DNA of 21,805 nucleotides from Corallococcus sp. CAG:1435 (lineage in GTDB: Bacteria > Bacillota > Clostridia > Christensenellales > CAG-314). A model generated the notes under the pieces. That model had not been told where the DNA came from, ran no database searches, and saw only the letters and a list, made by a program, of their open reading frames with translations. Where the stretch lies: assembly GCA_000433775.1 (NCBI GenBank), contig HF998463.1:18863-40667 (forward strand), given 5' to 3'. Position 1 is the stretch's first letter. Every line of letters starts with the position of its first letter. The position numbers were made by a program, and so were the translations under genes. Shown piece after piece: positions 8,380 through 14,717 of the stretch.

Positions 8380-9537
8380 CTACCTCTTGTATTTTTTAAG
8401 TACGCCGTTTGCTGCATTTATTGCGTCCGCCACTGCCTGAGCGGCAAGTTCCTTACCGGTGGCGTCACCTCCCGCAAACAAATTGCCTTGCACACAGTTG
8501 TCGACGTCCACTTCCGCACGTTTTGCGCCGTCAAGCAACAAACTGTCAAATTTCCTGCCTGCCGCCGACACCACAACGTCGCAGTTTATGGACATTCTTT
8601 CCTCCGTCAGCACAAGTTGCCCTCTGCCTTGCGAAAGCGTTTTCGCAAACGTTACGCACAGCCCGTTTGCTTGCTTTTGCACCGAAACGGGTGCCACGTT
8701 GAACACAAACTGCACACTTTCCCCTTGAGCAGCGGCAATTTCCGACGGGAATGCAGGCATATCCTGCAATGTGCGCCGATACGCCACTACTGCGGAATAT
8801 CCTCGCCGTGCGTGAAGACGGGCGCAATCCATAGCCGTGTTGCCTCCGCCCACTATTATTGCCTTTCCGCAAAAGTTTCCACGCAAAAATTCATCGGCGG
8901 TTACCGCCAGAAAGTCATTTTCGGCATACAGTCTTCCTGCCACTGTCGCTCCCGTTGCAAGATACACAACATCGTATTGCTTTTGCAAACTCTGCAACAT
9001 TTCGCCGTCCACGTTGCACTGTACGACATGTATTCCGCTTTGCAAAACTTCTTTTTCCACCCTGTCCACAGCCTGACTCGGCAAACGGAAAGTGGGAATA
9101 CTCCTCAAGGTGTGCAACAGTCGGTGCCTTTCGTACACCGTTACCTTTGCCCCGTGCATGTAGCACAGTTGAGCAAACGTTATGCCGGAAACGCCTCCGC
9201 CCACAACGGCAATGTTGAGGTGAGAAAGGGCGTCGTCGCAACGCTCTATTTGAATTTTTGCCTTGCCGAAAGCCAAAATTTCCACAAGCCCGACGTCCAC
9301 GCCTTTGCCCTTTGGGGACAAAATACAGTTGCCTCGGCACTGCGCCTGTTTGGGACAGATGTATCCGCACACTTCGCCGAACAAATGCCCCACCGTTTGC
9401 ACGGCTGCGTCAAAATCTCCCTGTTTTGCTTGTTGCAAAAAGGAAGGAATATCGAATTTTACGGGACACCCTTTGACGCACTGCGGATTTTTGCAGTGCA
9501 AACAGTTGTTTATATGTTGCCATGCATCTTCATGCAT
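8380..9537 (-). CDS. GltD-like FAD/NAD(P) oxidoreductase with N-terminal Fe-S domain
   Basis: Flavoprotein of the glutamate synthase small-subunit family, moving electrons between NAD(P)H, FAD and Fe-S clusters. It has 385 residues. Seen in order: Cys12, Cys15, Cys20, Cys24 (CLHCKNPQCVKGCP); Cys57, Cys61, Cys67, Cys71 (CGYICPKQAQCRGNC), together the usual two-cluster N-terminal domain; an FAD dinucleotide fold GGGVSG at 113-118; an NAD(P) fold VGGGNTAMDCA at 229-239; and a second FAD motif NLFAGGDAT at 352-360. It is shorter than typical GltD (about 450-490). No GltB-like large subunit is nearby, so partner and substrate are unknown. The ATG at 9537 overlaps the nth stop by eight bases; GGAG lies 13 bases upstream. 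Confidence 0.88.
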   Translation of the reverse strand: MHEDAWQHINNCLHCKNPQCVKGCPVKFDIPSFLQQAKQGDFDAAVQTVGHLFGEVCGYICPKQAQCRGNCILSPKGKGVDVGLVEILAFGKAKIQIERCDDALSHLNIAVVGGGVSGITFAQLCYMHGAKVTVYERHRLLHTLRSIPTFRLPSQAVDRVEKEVLQSGIHVVQCNVDGEMLQSLQKQYDVVYLATGATVAGRLYAENDFLAVTADEFLRGNFCGKAIIVGGGNTAMDCARLHARRGYSAVVAYRRTLQDMPAFPSEIAAAQGESVQFVFNVAPVSVQKQANGLCVTFAKTLSQGRGQLVLTEERMSINCDVVVSAAGRKFDSLLLDGAKRAEVDVDNCVQGNLFAGGDATGKELAAQAVADAINAANGVLKKYKR

Positions 9538-10168
9538 TTTTGCCGACGTTCTCCTTGTAGTGTTTGCAGAAATCTTTTACGGAACACCTTTGGCACTGCG
9601 GATTTTGCGCTTTGCAAACGTATCTTCCGTGCAGCAGCAGGTAATGGTGACTGTCCGCCCACTGCTCCCTGGGTATTGCCTGCATAAGTTGTTTTTCCGT
9701 GTCCAGCACGTTTTTGGCGTTGGCAATGCCCAGCCTGTTGGATACCCTGAAAACATGCGTATCCACTGCTATTGCCTGTCCGCCGAAGCCGACGGCGTAC
9801 ACAACGTTGGCGGTTTTTCTGCCTACGCCCGCCAAAGTGCGCAAATCGTCGATGTTGTTTGGCACCTCTCCTCCGAAACGGTTTACAATGTCCTGCGACA
9901 TCTGTTTGAGGTAGGTGGCTTTGCTGTGGTAAAAACCGCAGGAATGAATTATCTCTTCAATCTGCTCTTGCGGAAGTTGTGCCAGCGTTTTTGCATCGGG
10001 CGCTACCTCAAACAAACGGGGCGTTACCAAATTGACACGTTTGTCGGTACATTGTGCGGACAAAATTACCGCCACCAGCAACTGAAAAGGCGAGTTGAAA
10101 TTCAGTTCGCTTTTGGCATTGGGAAAGTCCTTTGCAAGCGTGTCCAATATCTTTTGTGTGTTAGTCAT
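9530..10168 (-). CDS. nth: Endonuclease III, DNA glycosylase/AP lyase
   Basis: Base-excision repair enzyme that removes oxidised pyrimidines and cuts the abasic site. It has 212 residues, the family length. Seen: a helix-hairpin-helix with LAGVGRKTANVV holding catalytic Lys118, the VDTHVFRVSNRLG segment with catalytic Asp136, and a C-terminal 4Fe-4S cluster at Cys185, Cys192, Cys195, Cys201 (C-X6-C-X2-C-X5-C). These match the E. coli enzyme almost position for position. The ATG at 10168 has only a weak ribosome binding site (CAGG). It is the first gene of nth-oxidoreductase-obg-yhbY and sits about 26 bp downstream of the predicted start site of a consensus promoter. Confidence 0.97.
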   Translation of the reverse strand: MTNTQKILDTLAKDFPNAKSELNFNSPFQLLVAVILSAQCTDKRVNLVTPRLFEVAPDAKTLAQLPQEQIEEIIHSCGFYHSKATYLKQMSQDIVNRFGGEVPNNIDDLRTLAGVGRKTANVVYAVGFGGQAIAVDTHVFRVSNRLGIANAKNVLDTEKQLMQAIPREQWADSHHYLLLHGRYVCKAQNPQCQRCSVKDFCKHYKENVGKNA

Positions 10169-10200
10169 AAAAGCCTGCCGAAAAATTCTTCTGATAATAT

Positions 10201-10229
10201 ATTATAAATCATATCGCAGTACTTTTCAA
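10201..10229 (-). promoter_or_regulatory. Sigma-A promoter for the nth operon
   Basis: On the minus strand TTGAAA (10224-10229), a 17-base spacer and a perfect TATAAT (10201-10206). The expected transcript start is near 10194, about 26 bases before the nth ATG. Confidence 0.8.
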
Positions 10230-10265
10230 GTTATTTTTTGGAAATAAGACGGGCAAAAACGCCTT

Positions 10266-10517
10266 TTACAGCCTCGTCAACAACATGCCCCTCGCCGTGT
10301 TTTGCACAAGAAAAAAGCCCACGAAAGTTTCCCCTTTTTCCAACGTTTCACCTACGACGTCCAATGCCTGTCTGGGCATTTTCAGCGAAAGTCCGCAACC
10401 GACGTTGACGCTTCGGGGAGTGGACACAACCGAGGCGGTAATTCCCCTTCTTGTAACAAAGTTGTAGGCTTGCATGGTTACATTGCGGGAACGGTACACC
10501 ACAATTACAAACTGCAT
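10266..10517 (-). CDS. DUF3343 (putative Se/S carrier-like) small protein
   Basis: An 83-residue cytoplasmic protein. I place the start at the ATG at 10517 because AAGGAGG lies eight bases upstream; a longer frame to 10583 has no such site. It reads as a DUF3343 protein: a beta strand MQFVIVVYRS, a helix, then STPRSVNVGCGLSLK with the conserved single cysteine in GCGLS, and a C-terminal LEKGETFVGFFLV strand. Members of this family are annotated as putative sulfur/selenium carriers; the function is not proven. The head-to-head cysteine desulfurase gene 225 bp away supports a link to sulfur or selenium transfer. It could also be a simple TusA-like fold of other use. Confidence 0.75.
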   Translation of the reverse strand: MQFVIVVYRSRNVTMQAYNFVTRRGITASVVSTPRSVNVGCGLSLKMPRQALDVVGETLEKGETFVGFFLVQNTARGMLLTRL

Positions 10518-10549
10518 CGAATATTCCTCCTTTATGTACACGGTAAACG

Positions 10550-10591
10550 GCAAAAATATGCAAAAATTTGCAAACGGTAGCAAAAATTTGC
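10550..10591. promoter_or_regulatory. Three 12-bp GCAAAAATWTGC boxes in 10-bp phase
   Basis: GCAAAAATATGC at 10550-10561 and GCAAAAATTTGC at 10560-10571 and 10580-10591. Start points differ by 10 and 20 bases, so the boxes and their A5 tracts lie on one face of the helix. The last two are interrupted dyads (GCAAA-AA-TTTGC). They lie between the divergent DUF3343 and desulfurase genes, 33 bases upstream of the DUF3343 start: a candidate operator or a bent-DNA segment. Confidence 0.5.
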
Positions 10592-10742
10592 AACATTTTT
10601 TCGTCAGCCGAGGGGAAAACGTCCCACTGTGGCGTTTTTTGAAGACGCAATAAACGTGTCAAACGCAAAAAACAGGTCTAGTCGCAAGTGTTCCCCGTAA
10701 AATATAATACGGTCAATTTTGTAAAAAAGTGAGGACTTTGCT

Positions 10743-11879
10743 TTGATTTACCTGGACAACGCCGCAACCACCAACTACAAACCGCAAAAGGTAATTGACG
10801 CCGTAGTTTCCTGCCTTACCAAATTTCCATTCAATCCCAACAGGGGAAACAATCCGCAGACAATGCAACTGCAACAAAAACTGTTGGAAACACGCAAGAA
10901 ACTGTACCTTTTGTACAACGGAGAAAGCGCAATGCATGTTGCCTTTACCGGTGGCTGCACACAGGCATTGAATCTTGCCATTTTGGGCAATGCACGCCGT
11001 GGAAACGTGATAGTTTCTTCTTTGGAACACAACTCCGTACTTCGCCCCGTGATGCAACTGCAAAAAAGAGGATATGTAACCGTTTCCGTGGCACATCCCG
11101 ACGAAAACGGACAGGTTACCTTGCAGGAAATACAAAAGTTGTGGCAAAAGGACACTTTTTTGGTGTGTCTGACGCATGCAAGCAATGTAACGGGTGCAAG
11201 ACAAAATCTTACGGAAATAGGGGGATTCGTGCGTCGCAACAACGGCATTTTTTTGGTGGATTGCGCACAATCGACAGGTTACTTCACATTGGACATGCAA
11301 AAAGAGTGTGTAGACCTGGTGGCAATAGGCGCACACAAGGGATTGCACGCCATGCAGGGAGCGGGCGCACTCATTTTCAACAGCCGAGCCACCCCACGCC
11401 CCACCGTTTTTGGCGGCACGGGGACGGAAAGCAACCTCTGCTACCAGCCTGCCACCATTCCCGACGGGTTGGAATCGGGAACGTTGCCTACTCCCGCAAT
11501 AATGGCAATGAACGCAGGCATCGACTGGTGGTTGGAAAACTGGAAGGAAAACGACAGAACCGTGCAGGAAATGCAAACGCTGTTGTGGCACAATCTGCAA
11601 CAAATACCCAACGTGCATCTGTACTCTCAACAAAACAAAAGCGGCATTGTGGCATTCAACGTCGGCGACGCCGACAGCAACTTCGTAGCCGACGAACTTG
11701 CCGGATACGACATTGCAGTGCGTGGCGGATTGCAGTGTGCACCGCTGATGCACCAACATCTTTGCACTTTCCGACAGGGCGTCGTGAGGGCGTCCGTTTC
11801 CTGCGTGACCACACGTCAGGAATGTTTCGCTTTGTTAAACGCCGTTGACAATCTTTCGCAAAAACTTGCCCGTCAATAG
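10743..11879 (+). CDS. Cysteine desulfurase-like class V aminotransferase (EF2568 subfamily)
   Basis: PLP enzyme expected to take sulfur (or selenium) from cysteine. It has 378 residues. The start is TTG at 10743, the only one that gives the canonical N-terminus MIYLDNAATT; GTGAGG lies eight bases before it. Seen: EHNSVLRP with His96, VDCAQSTG with Asp173, GAHKGLHAMQGAGAL with the PLP lysine at 199, and VRGGLQCAPLMHQ with the active-site Cys332. GGLxCAPLxH is characteristic of the TIGR01977/EF2568 subfamily rather than IscS or NifS; in some genomes this subfamily accompanies selenium-dependent molybdenum hydroxylase genes. A TATAAT at 10703-10708 could be the -10 box, but I see no good -35. 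No IscU/SufU or ThiI gene follows; a strong terminator ends the unit. Confidence 0.92.
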   Translation: MIYLDNAATTNYKPQKVIDAVVSCLTKFPFNPNRGNNPQTMQLQQKLLETRKKLYLLYNGESAMHVAFTGGCTQALNLAILGNARRGNVIVSSLEHNSVLRPVMQLQKRGYVTVSVAHPDENGQVTLQEIQKLWQKDTFLVCLTHASNVTGARQNLTEIGGFVRRNNGIFLVDCAQSTGYFTLDMQKECVDLVAIGAHKGLHAMQGAGALIFNSRATPRPTVFGGTGTESNLCYQPATIPDGLESGTLPTPAIMAMNAGIDWWLENWKENDRTVQEMQTLLWHNLQQIPNVHLYSQQNKSGIVAFNVGDADSNFVADELAGYDIAVRGGLQCAPLMHQHLCTFRQGVVRASVSCVTTRQECFALLNAVDNLSQKLARQ

Positions 11880-11988
11880 ACAAAAAGTACCGTTTTTTGC
11901 AATACGGTAGTCGAAAATTGCAACACGGCAAGTAAAATTTTTTGTGTAGTACATTCTGCAACGCCTGCACTTGTTGACGACAGGCAAC

Positions 11989-12021
11989 AAAAAAAGCACT
12001 GCTATCGACAGTGCTTTTTTT
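11989..12021 (+). terminator. Strong terminator after the desulfurase, bidirectional
   Basis: GCACTG (11996-12001) pairs with CAGTGC (12009-12014) around the loop CTATCGA, with seven A before and seven T after, giving a stem of up to 13 pairs. It lies about 117 bp after the desulfurase stop and could also end leftward transcripts from the 12389-12763 gene. Confidence 0.9.
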
Positions 12022-12120
12022 ATTGAGGTAATAGTTCCGACAATGACTTGCCCGGCAATGCGACATTTAAGGAAACTTCGTTGCACACTACCGCTGAAAT
12101 GTCGTCAAATCAACACTCGT

Positions 12121-12244
12121 AAAAGTTGCTTTACAAATATTGAAGATTGCTTGTTTGCGTTGCACAAAACTCCCTTTTACTTACAGCGTGCTGTTGCTTG
12201 CAAGAAACTGCTTTCCAAGTTGCGAACTACCGTTGTAAATGCCG
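12121..12244. repeat. Family 1 repeat, diverged copy B1 (124 bp)
   Basis: Aligns end to end with the core of A1/A2 (6395-6517) and with B2. Shared landmarks in order: AAAAG, a TATTGAAGATT-like segment, TTACTTACAGCGTG (A: TTACTGACAGAGTA), CTTGCAAGAAACTGC (identical in A) and GAACTACCGTTGTAAATG. A 12-base AATCAACACTC-type lead-in just before it also occurs before A1. Confidence 0.8.
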
Positions 12245-12261
12245 ACCGCTTCTACAACTTC

Positions 12262-12384
12262 AAAAGTTGCTCTACCTTTATTAAGTATTGCTAGTCTTGC
12301 GTCGAAGAAAATTCCCGTTCGCTGACAGTGTGCTGTTTCTTGCAGAAACTGCTTGAAACTTGCAAACTGCCGTTGCAAATGCCG
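12262..12384. repeat. Family 1 repeat, diverged copy B2 (123 bp)
   Basis: Same landmarks as B1 and A: TATTAAGTATTGC, TTGCGTCGAAGAA (A: TTGCGTCGAACAA), CTGACAGTGTGCTG, TTGCAGAAACTGC and AAACTGCCGTTGCAAATGCC. It is followed by CTACAACTGCAAAAGTTG, which resembles the lead-in of B2 itself (CTACAACTTCAAAAGTTG at 12252) and forms the end of the 12389 gene. Confidence 0.8.
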
Positions 12385-12388
12385 ACTC

Positions 12389-12763
12389 CTACAACTGCAA
12401 AAGTTGTTCCAACAGACCGTTAAGACGCTGTTTCTGCTCGGCATTGAGCAACGGCGAAACCCTTTTGGCAAAAGCCACAAGTTGTTCGTTGGAAAGTTTT
12501 CCCGCCGCTTTTTGCTCGATGACGCTGTTGACGATGTCTTTTACAAGTTGCCCTTCCCCCTCACGCTGGTACTTTTCCGCAAGTTTTTTCATTTCCGCTA
12601 CCTTTGCGTCGTAGTCGTTGGAAGTTGTTTTGCTTTGTTGTGTTGTTTTTTCCTGTTGTGTTGTATTCCCCTGTTCCGTTGTTTTTTCCTGCTTTTGCGT
12701 TTCCTTTCGGTATTCCATTCGCTGGTTAAAAAAGATGTTGCGGGGATCGTCGTTGTGTTGCAT
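12389..12763 (-). CDS. Unrecognised 124-residue hydrophilic protein
   Basis: I do not recognise a family. It is supported as a gene by AAGGAG eight to nine bases before the ATG at 12763 and by a shared divergent promoter. The N-terminus is charged (MQHNDDPRNIFFNQR), residues about 21-48 are a low-complexity Gln/Thr/Lys linker with repeated KTT and TTQQ, and residues 50-124 look fully helical with heptad-like spacing (AEMKKLAEKYQ, LVKDIVNSVIEQ, LLNAEQKQRLNGLLEQLLQL). There is no signal peptide or membrane segment, and it is probably cytoplasmic. The neighbour across the promoter is another unknown small protein with helical segments, suggesting a joint role. The last codons (LLEQLLQL) lie in sequence resembling the adjacent repeat, so the C-terminus may be repeat-derived. 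Confidence 0.75.
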   Translation of the reverse strand: MQHNDDPRNIFFNQRMEYRKETQKQEKTTEQGNTTQQEKTTQQSKTTSNDYDAKVAEMKKLAEKYQREGEGQLVKDIVNSVIEQKAAGKLSNEQLVAFAKRVSPLLNAEQKQRLNGLLEQLLQL

Positions 12764-12800
12764 AAATATCGCTCCTTTTGGTATTTTGTGGTTACTATAA

Positions 12801-12820
12801 ATTATATGTCGGCATATAAT
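12801..12820. promoter_or_regulatory. Symmetric divergent promoter core
   Basis: ATTATATG (12801-12808) and CATATAAT (12813-12820) form a perfect dyad around TCGG. Each arm contains TATAAT read outward: 12815-12820 for the plus-strand gene and 12801-12806 for the minus-strand gene. The matching -35 regions are weak (TTACTA at 12792-12797 for the plus side) and would overlap the other promoter, so the two may compete or share a regulator. Confidence 0.55.
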
Positions 12821-12850
12821 GTAATGATTACTTAAAGGAGGTGTTTTGCT

Positions 12851-13276
12851 GTGAATTTATCTACAGTGGCATTGTTGTTCCTTGCATGGCAAATGCTTTC
12901 CAACACACAAAACACGCCCAAACAGACCCCGAAACCCGATTTGACGGGATTTCTTTCCGACGACACCAAAAACATTCTGGATTCGCTGGGAAAGATTTCC
13001 TCCAAGGAAAGTTCCGGCGACGATAAACTCGGTGCGATAATCCAAATGATCAGCAACCCCACGGTAATGAATTTGGCGCAAAACCTGTTTTCGGACAACA
13101 AAAACAATGCGCAAAAACAGGAAAAGGAAAGGGACACATTTTCCAACGAAGAAGGCTACTCCTTTGAAAAGCCCTCCGCTTCCTCGCAGGAATTTTTCCG
13201 ACCGATAGACAACATTGCCGACGCCGAAGTGAAAAGCAAACTGTATTGGTTTTACGACAACTGGTACGTCAAATAG
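12851..13276 (+). CDS. Unrecognised 141-residue protein with hydrophobic N-terminus
   Basis: I do not recognise a family. The start is GTG at 12851, with AAAGGAGGTG at 12834-12843, nine bases away: a strong site. The N-terminus LSTVALLFLAWQMLS is a short hydrophobic stretch (about 12 residues, no positive charge before it), too short for a sure membrane helix or signal peptide. Then follow a polar segment, a helix DDKLGAIIQMISNPTVMNLAQNLF (about 56-79), a charged linker rich in Lys, Glu and Asn, and an aromatic C-terminus KSKLYWFYDNWYVK. It could be a small membrane-associated or scaffold protein. Divergent from the 124-residue gene; its own terminator lies 65 bp downstream. Confidence 0.75.
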   Translation: MNLSTVALLFLAWQMLSNTQNTPKQTPKPDLTGFLSDDTKNILDSLGKISSKESSGDDKLGAIIQMISNPTVMNLAQNLFSDNKNNAQKQEKERDTFSNEEGYSFEKPSASSQEFFRPIDNIADAEVKSKLYWFYDNWYVK

Positions 13277-13341
13277 CACCTCTTTTTTACATACGGTTGC
13301 ACAAATTTGTGCAAAGAAACGCATTTTACAACAAAAAAACG

Positions 13342-13365
13342 CACCCGAAATTTTCGGGTGTTTTT
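13342..13365 (+). terminator. Terminator of the 141-residue gene
   Basis: CACCCGA (13342-13348) pairs with TCGGGTG (13354-13360) around AATTT, followed by five T. Confidence 0.88.
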
Positions 13366-13389
13366 GTTTTGATTGTTTTTCAAAAAAAA

Positions 13390-13420
13390 CTTGCCCCACT
13401 GCAACTTGCCTGTTGCAAAA
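13390..13420. repeat. Short direct repeat, copy 1
   Basis: CTTGCCCCACTGCAACTTGC continuing into CTGTTGCAAAA. It matches 13591-13620 at all but a few positions, including the identical core ACTGCAACTTGCCTGTT. Not followed by any T run. Confidence 0.6.
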
Positions 13421-13590
13421 CACAAATTGCTGTACACTCTCAAAAAACGCAAGAGGGAAAATACCCGATCCGCTAGCGTTTTTTCAGGCATTGTTTAGAG
13501 TTTTCACAAAGACCCGTCGTGCTTGCAAAGTTGCCTGCAAGTACTAAACAAAAAGTCGTAAAACACCTGTTGCAAAGCCTGTACCTACCG

Positions 13591-13620
13591 CTTGTCCTAC
13601 TGCAACTTGCCTGTTCAAAA
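13591..13620. repeat. Short direct repeat, copy 2
   Basis: Second copy of the 13390 sequence, 201 bases further on, with two substitutions and a one-base deletion. Lies just before the manA-side terminator. Confidence 0.6.
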
Positions 13621-13632
13621 ACAAGCAAAATC

Positions 13633-13663
13633 AAAAAAATCAACCTCTTTCGGGGTTGATTTT
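13633..13663 (-). terminator. Terminator of the hrcA-dnaK-manA operon
   Basis: AAATCAACC (13637-13645) pairs with GGTTGATTT (13654-13662). Read on the minus strand the stem is followed by a run of T, so it ends leftward transcription about 125 bp after the manA stop. Confidence 0.8.
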
Positions 13664-13787
13664 CCGTTTGAAAATTTACTTTTAACAAGGTGAGCAAGAA
13701 AAAATCTCGCAAACCGAGTTTTCGCTCATTTACCGCCGAAAAACTTTCGGCGCAACACACAGCCGTAGATTTGCGTTTTTGGACAAA

Positions 13788-14684
13788 TCAGCCCTCCACG
13801 CAGGTTACGACGTAACTGCCTCCGCTAACGGAGATTTTTTCACCTGCGGAAACAAACGCCGTTTCCCCTTGTTGAAGAAGCAGTTTGTCCACCTGCACAT
13901 CGCCGTCGATTGCGGTTACGGCAAGGTAACTGTCGGGCATACACAACGATTTTTCACCACTGTAACGGTAGGCGGAAAAGTACTTGCATCCACCCAAAAA
14001 CTCGCCACGCCGTGCATCGGGCGGGGCATATTTGTTGAGATTTCCCACTTTCATTGCCTTGTCAAGATGCAACGGACGGGGTTTGCCGTCTTTGCCCACC
14101 CTGTCGAAGTCGTACACACGGTAGGTAAGCGTGCTGTTTTGCTGAACTTCCAACAGCGTTACGCCTGCGCCGATGGCGTGAAAAGTTCCGCTTTGCACAA
14201 AGTAGGTGTCGCCTGCCTTTACCGGCACGAAATTGAGAAAGTTGCACACCGTCTTGTCCTTTACTGCCTGCAAAAACTCTTCCGCAGGCATTGTTTTGTT
14301 GAGTCCCAAGTACAGTCCTGCGCCGTCGTCGGCATCAAGAATGTACCACATTTCCGTTTTGCCGAGTTGTCCTTCGTTTTTCAATGCGTACTCGTCGTCG
14401 GGGTGAACCTGAACGGAAAGGTTTTGTTTGGCGTCTATCAACTTCACCAACGTGGGGAAAACATCGAAACAATTGCAGTTTTTGCCCCAATCCTTGCGTG
14501 TGGTAACGTCGCTCAACTTCTTTCCTGCAAATTTTCCCTCGGCAACGACGCTTTCGTCGCCTTTGCAAAAGGAAAGTTCCCAACTTTCGGCAATGTTTTC
14601 ATCGCTTTGCTTGTGCCACTTCTCTTTCAGTTTGTCGCCTCCCCAAATGTAGTTTTTGGTGGGGGCTTTCAGTTTGACAATCAT
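13788..14684 (-). CDS. manA: Mannose-6-phosphate isomerase, class I
   Basis: Interconverts mannose 6-phosphate and fructose 6-phosphate with a zinc ion. It has 298 residues, the short form known from Bacillus ManA. I choose the ATG at 14684, with AAGGAG four bases before it, over a GTG at 14714 that adds an arginine-rich run without a site. Seen: NYIWGG at 11-16, ESWELS at 33-38, VQVHPDDE with zinc ligands Gln92 and His94, GKTEMWY with Glu111, GTFHAIGAG with His169, and TYRVYDFDR with Arg189. It starts 33 bp after the dnaJ stop on the same strand with no promoter or terminator between, so it probably shares the heat-shock transcript, which is an uncommon place for it. Confidence 0.95.
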   Translation of the reverse strand: MIVKLKAPTKNYIWGGDKLKEKWHKQSDENIAESWELSFCKGDESVVAEGKFAGKKLSDVTTRKDWGKNCNCFDVFPTLVKLIDAKQNLSVQVHPDDEYALKNEGQLGKTEMWYILDADDGAGLYLGLNKTMPAEEFLQAVKDKTVCNFLNFVPVKAGDTYFVQSGTFHAIGAGVTLLEVQQNSTLTYRVYDFDRVGKDGKPRPLHLDKAMKVGNLNKYAPPDARRGEFLGGCKYFSAYRYSGEKSLCMPDSYLAVTAIDGDVQVDKLLLQQGETAFVSAGEKISVSGGSYVVTCVEG

Positions 14685-14717
14685 TCTTCTCCTTACACGC
14701 ACACGTCGACGCACGCA

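Larger units (their letters stand above)
11880..12388. other. Gene-free region with terminator and diverged repeat copies
   Basis: 509 bp between the desulfurase and the 124-residue gene. It holds a small inverted repeat TACCGT (11888-11893) with ACGGTA (11904-11909), a strong terminator, a truncated family 1 tail (about 12081-12104), then full copies B1 and B2. No gene is supported. Confidence 0.7.
13277..13787. other. Gene-free region between convergent units
   Basis: 511 bp holding two terminators (13342-13365 for the plus-strand gene, 13633-13663 for the manA side), a short direct repeat pair and a hairpin CGCCGAAA (13734-13741) with TTTCGGCG (13745-13752) soon after the manA stop. No gene is supported. 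Confidence 0.7.

Noticed and set aside
10616-10638. Hairpin AAAACG..CCA/TGG..CGTTTT followed by T, terminator-like
   Set aside because: Bulged stem with a 3-base loop in a divergent intergenic region where no transcript from either gene would arrive; possibly a leader structure, but too weak to call.
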